Counted from the first letter of the stretch, positions 1 to 5,561 are shown. The stretch is DNA of 7,163 nucleotides from Verrucomicrobiota bacterium (GCA_003218815.1 QHON01000184.1:1-7163); one strand, 5' to 3'. Notes: generated by a model not told the origin, from the sequence alone. Program-made: numbers and translations.

Positions 1-505
1 CGAATTTTGTGAGCCCGGTGGCGATATTGCCGTCGGGTGCCATTACAGCGATTTCGCCATGATCGAGCTTCACGTTCGAGAGAATCACGCCAGCGCCCAG
101 ATGAGCGTGGTAACCAAGAATGGAATCGCCCACATAATTAAAATGAGGCACCTGTGCTTCGTCGAAAAGAATGCAATTTTTGAATTCGCACGAGTTTCCC
201 ATCACGACGCCATCACCGACGATCACGTTCTCGCGGACGTAACAGCCGCTGCGAATTTGACAATTTTCGCCGATCCACGCCGGACCTTTTAAGACCGCGC
301 CTTGTTCGACAATCGTTCCGCGTCCGATGAAGACGTGGTTGCTGAGGAAAGGTTTTCCCACTAATTGGCCGAGGACACCCGGCTTCAAACGAAATTGCAA
401 GTAACTCGCAATTTGTTTGAGCGCGTCCCAGACGTAATTCTGGTTCTCGAACAATTTCGGATGGGCCGTATGCTCGAGGTTAAGAAATTCAGCAGTCGCA
501 AACAT
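1..505 (-). CDS. GlmU-C-like left-handed beta-helix acyl/acetyltransferase (3' end off window)
   Basis: The ATG is at 505-503 and 168 codons are visible before the left edge, so the C-terminus is missing. Residues 1-50 form a short helical N-terminus (NQNYVWDALKQIASYL). From about residue 52 the protein has hexapeptide repeats typical of a left-handed beta-helix (FIGRGTIVEQGAVLKGP, WIGENCQIRSGCYV, VIVGDGVVMGNSC). The segment HFNYVGDSILGYHAHLGAG at 121-139 matches the acetyltransferase site of GlmU. H121, Y124 and N144 correspond to E. coli GlmU H363, Y366 and N377. GlmU adds acetate to glucosamine-1-phosphate for peptidoglycan and LPS precursors, but this protein starts directly with the helix domain and has no GlmU-type pyrophosphorylase domain. 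Sugar-phosphate acetyl- or acyltransferase is the safe call; the substrate is unknown. It begins 10 nt after the cysS stop, so it is probably cotranscribed. No strong Shine-Dalgarno is visible. Confidence 0.85.
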   Translation of the reverse strand, partial: MFATAEFLNLEHTAHPKLFENQNYVWDALKQIASYLQFRLKPGVLGQLVGKPFLSNHVFIGRGTIVEQGAVLKGPAWIGENCQIRSGCYVRENVIVGDGVVMGNSCEFKNCILFDEAQVPHFNYVGDSILGYHAHLGAGVILSNVKLDHGEIAVMAPDGNIATGLTKF

Positions 506-515
506 CGGTTGAGAG

Positions 516-2000
516 CTAACCGCCTGCGCGCCGTGTGACTTTCTGTCCATCCTTGGTGTCGCGCGCTTCCCAGCCGCGAGCGCTTAGCTCATCGCGCAAT
601 TCATCACTTTTTCGCCAGTCTTTTGCAAGCCTCGCTTGCGCACGCGCTTCGGCCAACCTTGCGACGTCTGGCGGAATCGCTTCTTCGATTATTACCCGAC
701 CTGAGCCTACCGCCGCTTTCCCTTCGACACCGCTTGTAGAAATAATTACGGACACCGATTCTTGCACTGGTTCAAGAGCAAGGACGCTGTTGACGCGCTC
801 CCACCAATTCAGCCATTCGGTTGCGGTTGCAGCGTCCAGTTCATTTTCATCCATCGCGCGATTCGTTTCCCGAATCGATTCAAATAAGAATCCAAGCGCC
901 GCGGAAATGTTCAGGTCGTCATCAAGCGCTTGTTCAAATTGCTGGCCGGGTTGTGTTTTGTTTTTTTCCTTGCCGGTCCTCTTGGCAGCGGTTTCGCGAA
1001 GTCGCGTCAGCCACTCATCGATGCGGGCTAACGACTCGCGCGCTTCATTCATGCCCTCCCAGGTGAAATTGAGCGGGGCGCGATAGTGCACACGCATCAG
1101 CGCATAACGAATTTCGCGCCCGGTGTATCCTTTCTCCAGGAGGTTCGGAAGTGTGTAGAAATTGCCGAGCGATTTGGACATCTTCTGTCCATCGACTAGC
1201 AAATGCGCGCAGTGAAGCCAGTAGCGCACGAATTTTTTTCCGGTGACGCCTTCCGTCTGGGCGATCTCCGCCTCGTGATGCGGGAAAATGTTATCGATGC
1301 CGCCGCAGTGGATATCGATCTGATCGCCGAGTAACGCGGTCGCCATCGCACTGCATTCGATGTGCCAGCCGGGACGGCCGCGACCCCACGGACTTTCCCA
1401 GCCGACGTCGCCGTCTTCTTCGTCCCACGCTTTCCAAAGTGCGAAATCGCCAATGTGTTCCTTGTCATACTCATCGTGTTTCACCCGGCCGGTCGATTGC
1501 AATTGAGTGAGATCGAAATGGGCGAGTTTTCCGTAATTCGGAAATTTGTTAATGCGAAAATAAACCGATTTGTCTTCCGCCTGATAAGCGAGGCCGCGCG
1601 AGATGAGGGTGGCGATCATCTCAATCATCTTATCGATGTAACGCTGGTCGGTGGCGGCGGGAAACTCATCTGCCCGTTTGATCCGCAATGTTTCGATATC
1701 TTCGAAGAACGCTTCTTTAAATTGCGCAGTAGATTCTGTGAGGGGAATTCCAGCCTCACGAGCGCCGCGGATCGTCTTGTCATCAACGTCAGTGATGTTC
1801 ATGACGCGTCGCACTTTGTAACCGCGCAGTTCGAGGTGCCGCTGGAGCAAATCTTCGAAGATATACGCACGAAAATTTCCGATATGTGCACGGCTGTATA
1901 CCGTCGGCCCACAGGTATAAATTGCGATCTTGCGTCCGGTGTCACGCGGCTCGAAATCCTCGAGCTGACGCGAGTAAGTGTTAAAAAACCGCAGCGGCAT
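516..2000 (-). CDS. cysS: cysteinyl-tRNA synthetase
   Basis: Cytoplasmic class I aminoacyl-tRNA synthetase that charges tRNA-Cys with cysteine using ATP. The protein has 494 residues (E. coli 461). The Rossmann catalytic domain carries the HIGH-type signature HIGN at 39-42 and KMSKS at 273-277. The zinc ligands that sense the cysteine thiol are present: C30, C216 (in WHIECSAMA), H241 and E245 (in FPHHEAEIAQ). The anticodon-binding C-terminal region ends with the family-like segment EARAQARLAKDWRKSDELRD. An extra low-complexity stretch of about 30 residues (roughly 411-440) precedes that helix and explains part of the extra length. The ATG at 2000 fits the family N-terminus (FFNTYSRQLEDF before YTCGPTVY); only a weak GAGA motif lies upstream. 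The gene lies between ispF, across a 92-nt repeat-bearing gap, and a GlmU-like gene 10 nt downstream. The identification is secure. Confidence 0.98.
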   Translation of the reverse strand: MPLRFFNTYSRQLEDFEPRDTGRKIAIYTCGPTVYSRAHIGNFRAYIFEDLLQRHLELRGYKVRRVMNITDVDDKTIRGAREAGIPLTESTAQFKEAFFEDIETLRIKRADEFPAATDQRYIDKMIEMIATLISRGLAYQAEDKSVYFRINKFPNYGKLAHFDLTQLQSTGRVKHDEYDKEHIGDFALWKAWDEEDGDVGWESPWGRGRPGWHIECSAMATALLGDQIDIHCGGIDNIFPHHEAEIAQTEGVTGKKFVRYWLHCAHLLVDGQKMSKSLGNFYTLPNLLEKGYTGREIRYALMRVHYRAPLNFTWEGMNEARESLARIDEWLTRLRETAAKRTGKEKNKTQPGQQFEQALDDDLNISAALGFLFESIRETNRAMDENELDAATATEWLNWWERVNSVLALEPVQESVSVIISTSGVEGKAAVGSGRVIIEEAIPPDVARLAEARAQARLAKDWRKSDELRDELSARGWEARDTKDGQKVTRRAGG

Positions 2001-2009
2001 GTCTATCTC

Positions 2010-2089
2010 GTTATGTCGAGCGGAGTCGAGACATCTCTCATTGTTTGCTGAATAACTATAAGGGATTCCTCGACGTCGCTTCGAATGAC
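2010..2089. repeat. Imperfect palindromic (REP-like) intergenic repeat between ispF and cysS
   Basis: Two 29-nt arms, 2010-2038 and 2061-2089, are imperfect inverted copies of each other (19 of 29 positions match with no gaps), separated by a 22-nt spacer. The left arm contains GTCGAGCGGAGTCGAGA. The right arm, read on the minus strand, contains GTCATTCGAAGCGACGTCGA. The arms could fold into a long imperfect hairpin in the ispF-cysS transcript. No T-run follows on either strand, so it is not an intrinsic terminator. The arm cores resemble the GTCATTCCGAGCGGAGTCGAGG-type dispersed palindromes seen between genes in many environmental bacterial genomes. That family link is recollection and was not tested. 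The element fills almost the whole gap between the two genes. Confidence 0.7.
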
Positions 2090-2092
2090 AAC

Positions 2093-2569
2093 TTACTCTT
2101 GTTCGACGGTTGCAATCGCCATCGCCGCGATGCCTTCGCTGCGGCCGATTGCTCCCAGGCGTTCGTTCGTCGTCGCCTTCACGCCAACGCGCGACCCATC
2201 TACGGCAATCGCTTGCGCGATTATTTTTCGCATCGCTGGAATGTGCAGGGCGATTTTCGGCTCTTCGGTAATCACGGTTGAATCCACGTTCACGACCCGT
2301 GCTTTGTTTTCGGCGAGCAGTGCGGCGACGCGTTTCAAGATGTCGATGCTACTCATGCCGCGGATTGATTCATCAGTATTTGGAAAATGTTGGCCGATAT
2401 CGCCCGCGCCAATCGCACCCAGCAGCGCATCAGCGATTGCGTGCGACAACACATCTGCGTCCGAATGTCCTTCAAGTCCGTGCGTGTGCGTAATCTCGAC
2501 TCCACCGAGGATCAGTTTTCGCCCTTTCGCAAGGCGATGCACGTCATAACCGATTCCACATCGAATCAT
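2093..2569 (-). CDS. ispF: 2-C-methyl-D-erythritol 2,4-cyclodiphosphate synthase
   Basis: Cytoplasmic homotrimeric enzyme of the MEP isoprenoid pathway. It cyclises CDP-ME 2-phosphate to MEcPP and releases CMP. The 158-residue length is essentially that of E. coli IspF (159). The N-terminal signature GIGYDVH gives metal ligands D9 and H11, and the third ligand H43 lies in GHSDADVLSHAIADALLGA. The block GDIGQHFPNTD (56-66) and the C-terminal nucleotide-binding stretch KATTNERLGAIGRSEGIAA (near 132-150) are intact. The ATG at 2569 begins directly at the family N-terminus, 3 nt after the TGA of the upstream inositol-phosphatase-like gene, so translation is probably coupled. In other bacteria ispF often neighbours ispD and cysS. 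cysS follows here, but ispD is not in the window. The identification is secure. Confidence 0.98.
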   Translation of the reverse strand: MIRCGIGYDVHRLAKGRKLILGGVEITHTHGLEGHSDADVLSHAIADALLGAIGAGDIGQHFPNTDESIRGMSSIDILKRVAALLAENKARVVNVDSTVITEEPKIALHIPAMRKIIAQAIAVDGSRVGVKATTNERLGAIGRSEGIAAMAIATVEQE

Positions 2570-2572
2570 TAG

Positions 2573-3319
2573 TCAGAGTTTTAGGTCGATTGCGCCATTC
2601 GAGGCGACAATTCTGTATTTGTCTTTCATATCCTCGCGCGGACGAAGATCGACAGTTCCACCGGCGGTTTCAATCAAGAGCCAACCCGCGGCGATGTCCC
2701 AAAGACTGATTCCCTGTTCGATGTAAGCGTCGAGACGTCCGCAGGCGACATAGGCCATGTCGAGCGCGGCGCTGCCGAGCAAGCGGCATTTGCGCACCCG
2801 ATGGATCATTCGTTGAAGCAGCGGCAGACCGGCCTCAATCGTGTCGTCGGTTTTGGAAAGTCCGACCGAGATGACCGCTTCAGCCAGGTCGGCACGTTCG
2901 CTCACGTGAAAGTGATGGCCATTCAACCTAGGAGTTTCTCCCTTTTGTCCGGTCCACATCTCTTCCCGGATTGGATCGTAGATGACGCCGACCATGATCT
3001 CGCCCCGAAGGCGCAAAGCAATCGAGATGCAAAAATGCGGAATGCCGTAGAAATAATTCACTGTGCCATCGAGTGGATCGACAACCCATTGATGCTCGCT
3101 TGATTGATCACCAACGATTCCTTCTTCGCCGTAAAGCGCGTGCCCAGGAAATTCTTTCAGAAGCAATTTTGTAATTAAGTCCTGCGCCAGAACATCGATC
3201 TCCAGTTTAATGTCATGCGCTTCAGCAGAATTGACACGGAGGGGGTGTTTGAAATTTTGGCGAAGCAGTTCGCCCGCGGCGCGGGCAGCTTTCTCCGCCG
3301 CGTCGAGATAATGCTTCAT
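2573..3319 (-). CDS. Inositol-monophosphatase (SuhB/IMPase) family phosphatase
   Basis: Mg2+-dependent sugar-phosphate phosphatase fold, 248 residues, near the usual family length of about 260. Metal-binding motif 1 is WVVDPLDGTVNYFYGIPHF (78-96) with D81 and D84. The upstream acidic ligand is E65 in GEEG, and motif 2 is WDIAAGWLLIETAGG (207-221) with D208. These match E. coli SuhB E67, D84, D87 and D212, so the protein should be active. Known activities in the family include hydrolysis of inositol-1-phosphate, histidinol phosphate, PAP or fructose-1,6-bisphosphate. The sequence alone does not choose among them, and the suhB symbol is withheld for that reason. The ATG at 3319 gives the normal N-terminus (YLDAAEKAARAAGELL). 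No Shine-Dalgarno is visible, which leaves a very short leader possible. It is the first gene of the block with ispF, cysS and the GlmU-like gene, just downstream of an intrinsic terminator. Confidence 0.93.
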   Translation of the reverse strand: MKHYLDAAEKAARAAGELLRQNFKHPLRVNSAEAHDIKLEIDVLAQDLITKLLLKEFPGHALYGEEGIVGDQSSEHQWVVDPLDGTVNYFYGIPHFCISIALRLRGEIMVGVIYDPIREEMWTGQKGETPRLNGHHFHVSERADLAEAVISVGLSKTDDTIEAGLPLLQRMIHRVRKCRLLGSAALDMAYVACGRLDAYIEQGISLWDIAAGWLLIETAGGTVDLRPREDMKDKYRIVASNGAIDLKL

Positions 3320-3328
3320 GACAAACCA

Positions 3329-3355
3329 CTAATAGGATTCGGCTCTCTCTGCCAA
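3329..3355 (-). promoter_or_regulatory. Candidate promoter for the suhB-like/ispF/cysS block
   Basis: On the minus strand TTGGCA (3355-3350), a one-mismatch version of TTGACA, is followed after 15 nt by TATTAG (3334-3329). The 15-nt spacing is shorter than the optimal 17. A start about 7 nt further on would leave almost no leader before the ATG at 3319, in line with the missing Shine-Dalgarno. A promoter is expected in this stretch because an intrinsic terminator closes the previous unit at 3425. This exact pair is a weak assignment. Confidence 0.22.
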
Positions 3356-3424
3356 ATAATTTCCCAGGGTGAAGGTTGAAAATTCATTCGCGCTAGATCG
3401 CGGTTGCGGCTTGTGCGTCTGCGC

Positions 3425-3460
3425 AAAAAAACCGGGAGGAAAATTGAATTCTCCTCCCGG
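3425..3460 (-). terminator. Strong rho-independent terminator
   Basis: On the minus strand CCGGGAGGAGAA (3460-3449) pairs with TTTTCCTCCCGG (3443-3432) in a 12-bp stem with one G-T pair and a TTCAA loop. Seven T follow immediately (3431-3425). There is no T-run on the plus-strand side, so it works for minus-strand transcripts only. It ends the unit carrying the 19-codon ORF. It is also the first clear terminator after coaB, so it could close the whole yicC-gmk-coaC-coaB transcript. It isolates the inositol-phosphatase gene downstream. Confidence 0.93.
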
Positions 3461-3478
3461 GTTGAAGTTAGGGGTTGT

Positions 3479-3500
3479 GATCCCGAAAGCCTTCAGGATC
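3479..3500 (-). other. 9-bp stem-loop in the 3' UTR of the tiny ORF
   Basis: The 22 nt at 3500-3479 on the minus strand form a stem of nine pairs (GATCCTGAA with TTTCGGGATC, one G-T pair, loop about GGCT). It lies 19 nt after the TAA of the 19-codon ORF and 18 nt before the terminator stem. There is no T-run, so it is a separate structural element. It could protect the 3' end, bind a regulator, or form part of a small structured RNA. Confidence 0.5.
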
Positions 3501-3518
3501 GTTATCAAGCGTCGGGCC

Positions 3519-3578
3519 TTAATGCCTCTTTTTCTTCGCTGATTTTTTCTTCGCTGCTTTCTTTCTTTTCTTTGCCAT
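3519..3578 (-). CDS. Tiny lysine/arginine-rich protein, 19 codons
   Basis: The ATG at 3578-3576 opens the peptide MAKKRKKAAKKKSAKKKRH, ending in TAA at 3521-3519. Twelve of 19 residues are Lys or Arg, in Ala-Lys-Lys repeats (AKKRK, AKKKS, AKKKR). The G-rich run AAGGGGGG lies 8 nt before the ATG and could pair with the 16S anti-Shine-Dalgarno using one G-U pair; it is the clearest ribosome-binding site in this window. A consensus -35 hexamer is about 100 nt upstream, and a hairpin and strong terminator follow, so the ORF is framed like a real gene. Such composition suggests nucleic-acid or ribosome binding, like histone-H1-type tails, but no family is recognised and a function cannot be assigned. 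An 89-codon reading in another frame (3598-3329) runs through the terminator and is not credible. The whole unit could instead be a small RNA. Confidence 0.6.
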   Translation of the reverse strand: MAKKRKKAAKKKSAKKKRH

Positions 3579-3618
3579 CGACTATTCCCCCCTTTCAATC
3601 CGCAACGTGCGGAGCTGT

Positions 3619-3642
3619 GTGAAGAGTTGGGAATGACTTCAC
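3619..3642 (-). other. Inverted repeat in the leader of the tiny ORF
   Basis: A perfect 6-bp inverted repeat, GTGAAG (3642-3637) and CTTCAC (3624-3619) on the minus strand, encloses a 12-nt loop. It lies between the candidate -35/-10 region and the ribosome-binding site of the 19-codon ORF. It could be a leader hairpin or an operator, but an arm this short may also be chance. Confidence 0.25.
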
Positions 3643-3652
3643 TTACATGAGT

Positions 3653-3680
3653 TCAGTAATCATCACATTTTTTTTGTCAA
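3653..3680 (-). promoter_or_regulatory. Candidate sigma-70-type promoter for the tiny basic ORF
   Basis: On the minus strand a perfect TTGACA (3680-3675) starts 9 nt after the coaB stop and is followed by an A-tract. The only -10-like hexamer at suitable spacing is TACTGA (3658-3653, spacer 16 nt), a poor match to TATAAT. The hexamer also lies inside a possible 13-codon ORF (3684-3643). The -35 is convincing by sequence but the whole promoter is not. Confidence 0.35.
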
Positions 3681-3689
3681 ACATTATTC

Positions 3690-4316
3690 TCACCTATTTG
3701 AAAATATTTTTACCAGCGTGTGCGCGATAATTTTCTTTGGCGCACGCGGAATTTTTTTGGTTTCGCCATCTCGAAATAAAATCGTTACCTCATTTTCATC
3801 GCTTTCCATCCCCGAATCTGAGCTGCTCACATCGTTCGCCACGATGATGTCGCAATGTTTTGCGTGAAGTTTTTTTTGTGCGTTTGCTTCGAGATCATTT
3901 GTTTCTGCAGCGAAACCAACAACGAGAAATTGTCGATCTTTGTTCTGGAGCGACCCGAGGATGTCGCGGGTGGGAACCAGCTCAAGCGAGAGATTTTGGT
4001 CATGTTTCTTGATTTTCGTCGTGGAAACTCTTTGCGGTCTGTAATCAGCAACCGCTGCGCACATGACGAGAGCATCGCAATCGCGCACAGCTCGATCAAC
4101 GGCGTTGTACATTTCATCGCTGGTCAAGATGGAGATGAAGTGAGCGCCGCGTGGTGGATCGAGATTCACTGGACCGGAAATCAAAACAACATCGTGTCCG
4201 GCTTCGAGCGCTGCTTCGGCGATGGCGTAGCCCATTTTTCCTGAGGAGCGATTCGAGATGTAACGAACCGGATCGATCGGCTCGCGCGTCGGGCCGGCCG
4301 TGACAAGAAATTTCAC
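3690..4316 (-). CDS. coaB: Phosphopantothenate-cysteine ligase (stand-alone CoaB)
   Basis: Cytoplasmic ligase of coenzyme A synthesis that joins cysteine to 4'-phosphopantothenate using a nucleoside triphosphate (CTP in most bacteria). The 208 residues correspond to the C-terminal half of the usual CoaBC protein. Visible motifs are TAGPTREPIDPVRYISNRSSG (6-26; N22 aligns with E. coli N210), CAAVADYRP (86-94), the lysine cluster KIKK (101-104; the equivalent of E. coli K289), GFAAET (134-139) and DIIVANDVS (156-164). All key residues are present. The start is GTG at 4316-4314, overlapping the coaC TGA as GTGA, so translation is coupled to coaC. No in-frame fusion to CoaC exists. It is the last conserved gene of the yicC-gmk-coaC-coaB block. 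Function is secure; separation from CoaC is the unusual point. Confidence 0.96.
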   Translation of the reverse strand: MKFLVTAGPTREPIDPVRYISNRSSGKMGYAIAEAALEAGHDVVLISGPVNLDPPRGAHFISILTSDEMYNAVDRAVRDCDALVMCAAVADYRPQRVSTTKIKKHDQNLSLELVPTRDILGSLQNKDRQFLVVGFAAETNDLEANAQKKLHAKHCDIIVANDVSSSDSGMESDENEVTILFRDGETKKIPRAPKKIIAHTLVKIFSNR

Positions 4317-4936
4317 GCGATCAAATTATCCTGACGCGCGAGCAGGAACTCGGCGCGAAACGCGATATCGTTGACCTTCCAAAGCCGGCCGATGCCTTCG
4401 TAGCCACAAGCGAGCATTCCTTCTTCCGGACCGATAAACTCGACGCCCTGCGTCTTCAGTTTTTCCACATTCTCGATTGTCGCAGGGTGCTGCCACATTT
4501 TTCCGTTCATCGCTGGCGCGAGCAGAATCGGCGCGCGGGTGGCAAGCGCGATCGCCGCGAGTGGATGAGAAGCCAAGCCGTGGGCGAGCTCGGCAATAAT
4601 GTGTGCTGTCGCCGGTGCGATGAGAAGCAGGTTCGCGCGGTCAGCGAGTTCGATGTGGCCGGGCCGCCAATTTTCCTTCTCATCGAAGAAGCTCGTCGTC
4701 ACTGGATTTTTTGAAAGCGTCTGGAGAGTAAGCGACGAAATAAATTCAGTCGCATCCTGGGTCATGACGACAAACACTTCATGTCCTTGTTTGACGAGCA
4801 AACTGGCGAGCTCGGCGGATTTATAAGCGGCGATCGATCCGGTGACTCCGAGCACTACTGATTTGGCGCCGGGCCGGATGCGGACGACTTTTCGCGCACT
4901 CGTTCTATCACTTCTGCGTTTGGCGTTTTTTTCCAT
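4313..4936 (-). CDS. coaC: Phosphopantothenoylcysteine decarboxylase (stand-alone CoaC)
   Basis: FMN-dependent HFCD-family flavoprotein that decarboxylates phosphopantothenoylcysteine to 4'-phosphopantetheine in coenzyme A synthesis. It has 207 residues. After a basic 25-residue extension, the flavin-binding core starts with VVLGVTGSIAAYKSAELASLL (27-47). The catalytic histidine H94 lies in GHIEL, the substrate-binding motif PAMN is at 141-144, and the active-site cysteine C177 is in GMLACGYEGIGRL. These match E. coli CoaC H75, N125 and C158. The ATG at 4936 is the only reasonable start; it lies 13 nt after the gmk stop with no Shine-Dalgarno. The reading frame ends in TGA overlapping the coaB GTG start. 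Most bacteria fuse the two activities, so this is a split version of coaBC (dfp). Confidence 0.96.
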   Translation of the reverse strand: MEKNAKRRSDRTSARKVVRIRPGAKSVVLGVTGSIAAYKSAELASLLVKQGHEVFVVMTQDATEFISSLTLQTLSKNPVTTSFFDEKENWRPGHIELADRANLLLIAPATAHIIAELAHGLASHPLAAIALATRAPILLAPAMNGKMWQHPATIENVEKLKTQGVEFIGPEEGMLACGYEGIGRLWKVNDIAFRAEFLLARQDNLIA

Positions 4937-4949
4937 GAAAGATCGACAA

Positions 4950-5561
4950 TTATTTTTGAATAAGACGCCGGCTCAAATAACCCTCCGCGCCCATGATGTG
5001 TCGGAACTTCTGCAAATCTTCTTCGACCGATCGGCTGATGATAGTGTAGCGATAATCGCGCCATAATTCCATTTCGCGCGCGGCAGTGGCGAGACGCAAA
5101 TCGATCTGTTGGGCCGTTTCGGTCCCACGCTTCATTAGGCGCCGGCGCAACTCTTCGAGATCGGGCGGCATAATGAAAACATCGGTGAGGGCCTGGCGAA
5201 TAAATGAGTCGTCGCAGCTGCGAATGGCGGCTGCGCCTTGCGTGTCGATGTCGATCAAAACATCCACTCCGTTCTTTAAATTTACCATCACCGGCTTGCG
5301 CAACGTTCCATAAAAGTCTCCGTGGACCTGGGCGTGCTCGAGAAAATCTCCGGCTTTCACTCTCGCGCGAAAATCGACGTCGGAAAGAAATTGATAATCT
5401 TCGCCTTCGATTTCACCGCCGCGCGGCGCTCGCGTCGTGCAAGAAACGGAATAAACAAAGTTCGGAGTCTGGCGAAGCGCGTCAACCAGCGTGGTCTTGC
5501 CCGCACCCGATGGCGCAGAAATGACAAAGAGAATTCCGTAACGGCTGAACTGTTTACTCAA
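4950..5561 (-). CDS. gmk: Guanylate kinase
   Basis: Cytoplasmic P-loop kinase that converts GMP and ATP to GDP and ADP. Starting at TTG (5561) it has 203 residues, close to E. coli Gmk (207). The P-loop APSGAGKTT is at 16-24 and the GMP-binding block SCTTRAPRGGEIEGEDYQF at 40-58. GDFLEHAQVHGDFYGT (72-87), the strand DVLIDIDTQGA and the lid-region RLMKRGTET (141-149) follow. TTG is preferred because SKQFSRYGILFVIS places the P-loop at the usual distance from the N-terminus and the start overlaps the yicC stop by only 8 nt (TTGAGTAA), which suggests coupling. In-frame ATGs at 5636 and 5633 would add 25 or 24 residues with no family resemblance and overlap yicC by about 80 nt. coaC follows after 13 nt; the rpoZ gene often found here is absent. 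Confidence 0.95.
   Translation of the reverse strand: MSKQFSRYGILFVISAPSGAGKTTLVDALRQTPNFVYSVSCTTRAPRGGEIEGEDYQFLSDVDFRARVKAGDFLEHAQVHGDFYGTLRKPVMVNLKNGVDVLIDIDTQGAAAIRSCDDSFIRQALTDVFIMPPDLEELRRRLMKRGTETAQQIDLRLATAAREMELWRDYRYTIISRSVEEDLQKFRHIMGAEGYLSRRLIQK

Noticed and set aside
59..292. A 77-codon plus-strand frame near the left edge
   Set aside because: It is antisense to the hexapeptide-repeat protein, whose periodic motifs prove the minus-strand reading.
535..1086. A 183-codon plus-strand frame antisense to the 3' half of cysS
   Set aside because: Low-complexity Ser/Arg/Ala product opposite a conserved gene; a shadow frame.
1362..2051. A 229-codon open frame on the plus strand antisense to cysS
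   Set aside because: It lies wholly opposite a certain cysS gene, shows no recognisable domain, and is the kind of long shadow frame expected from the codon bias of the real gene.
2010..2089. The palindrome read as an intrinsic terminator after ispF
   Set aside because: Neither arm is followed by a T-run and the stem has many mismatches, so it is listed as a repeat.
3329..3598. An 89-codon minus-strand frame starting near 3598
   Set aside because: It reads through the hairpin and the intrinsic terminator and has no recognisable family. Its Arg/Lys-rich start is the out-of-frame reading of the 19-codon ORF, which has the better-placed ribosome-binding site.
3404..3622. A 72-codon plus-strand frame across the intergenic region
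   Set aside because: Its Phe/Ser-rich composition is the complement of the Lys codons and the terminator stem on the other strand; no ribosome-binding site or family is seen.
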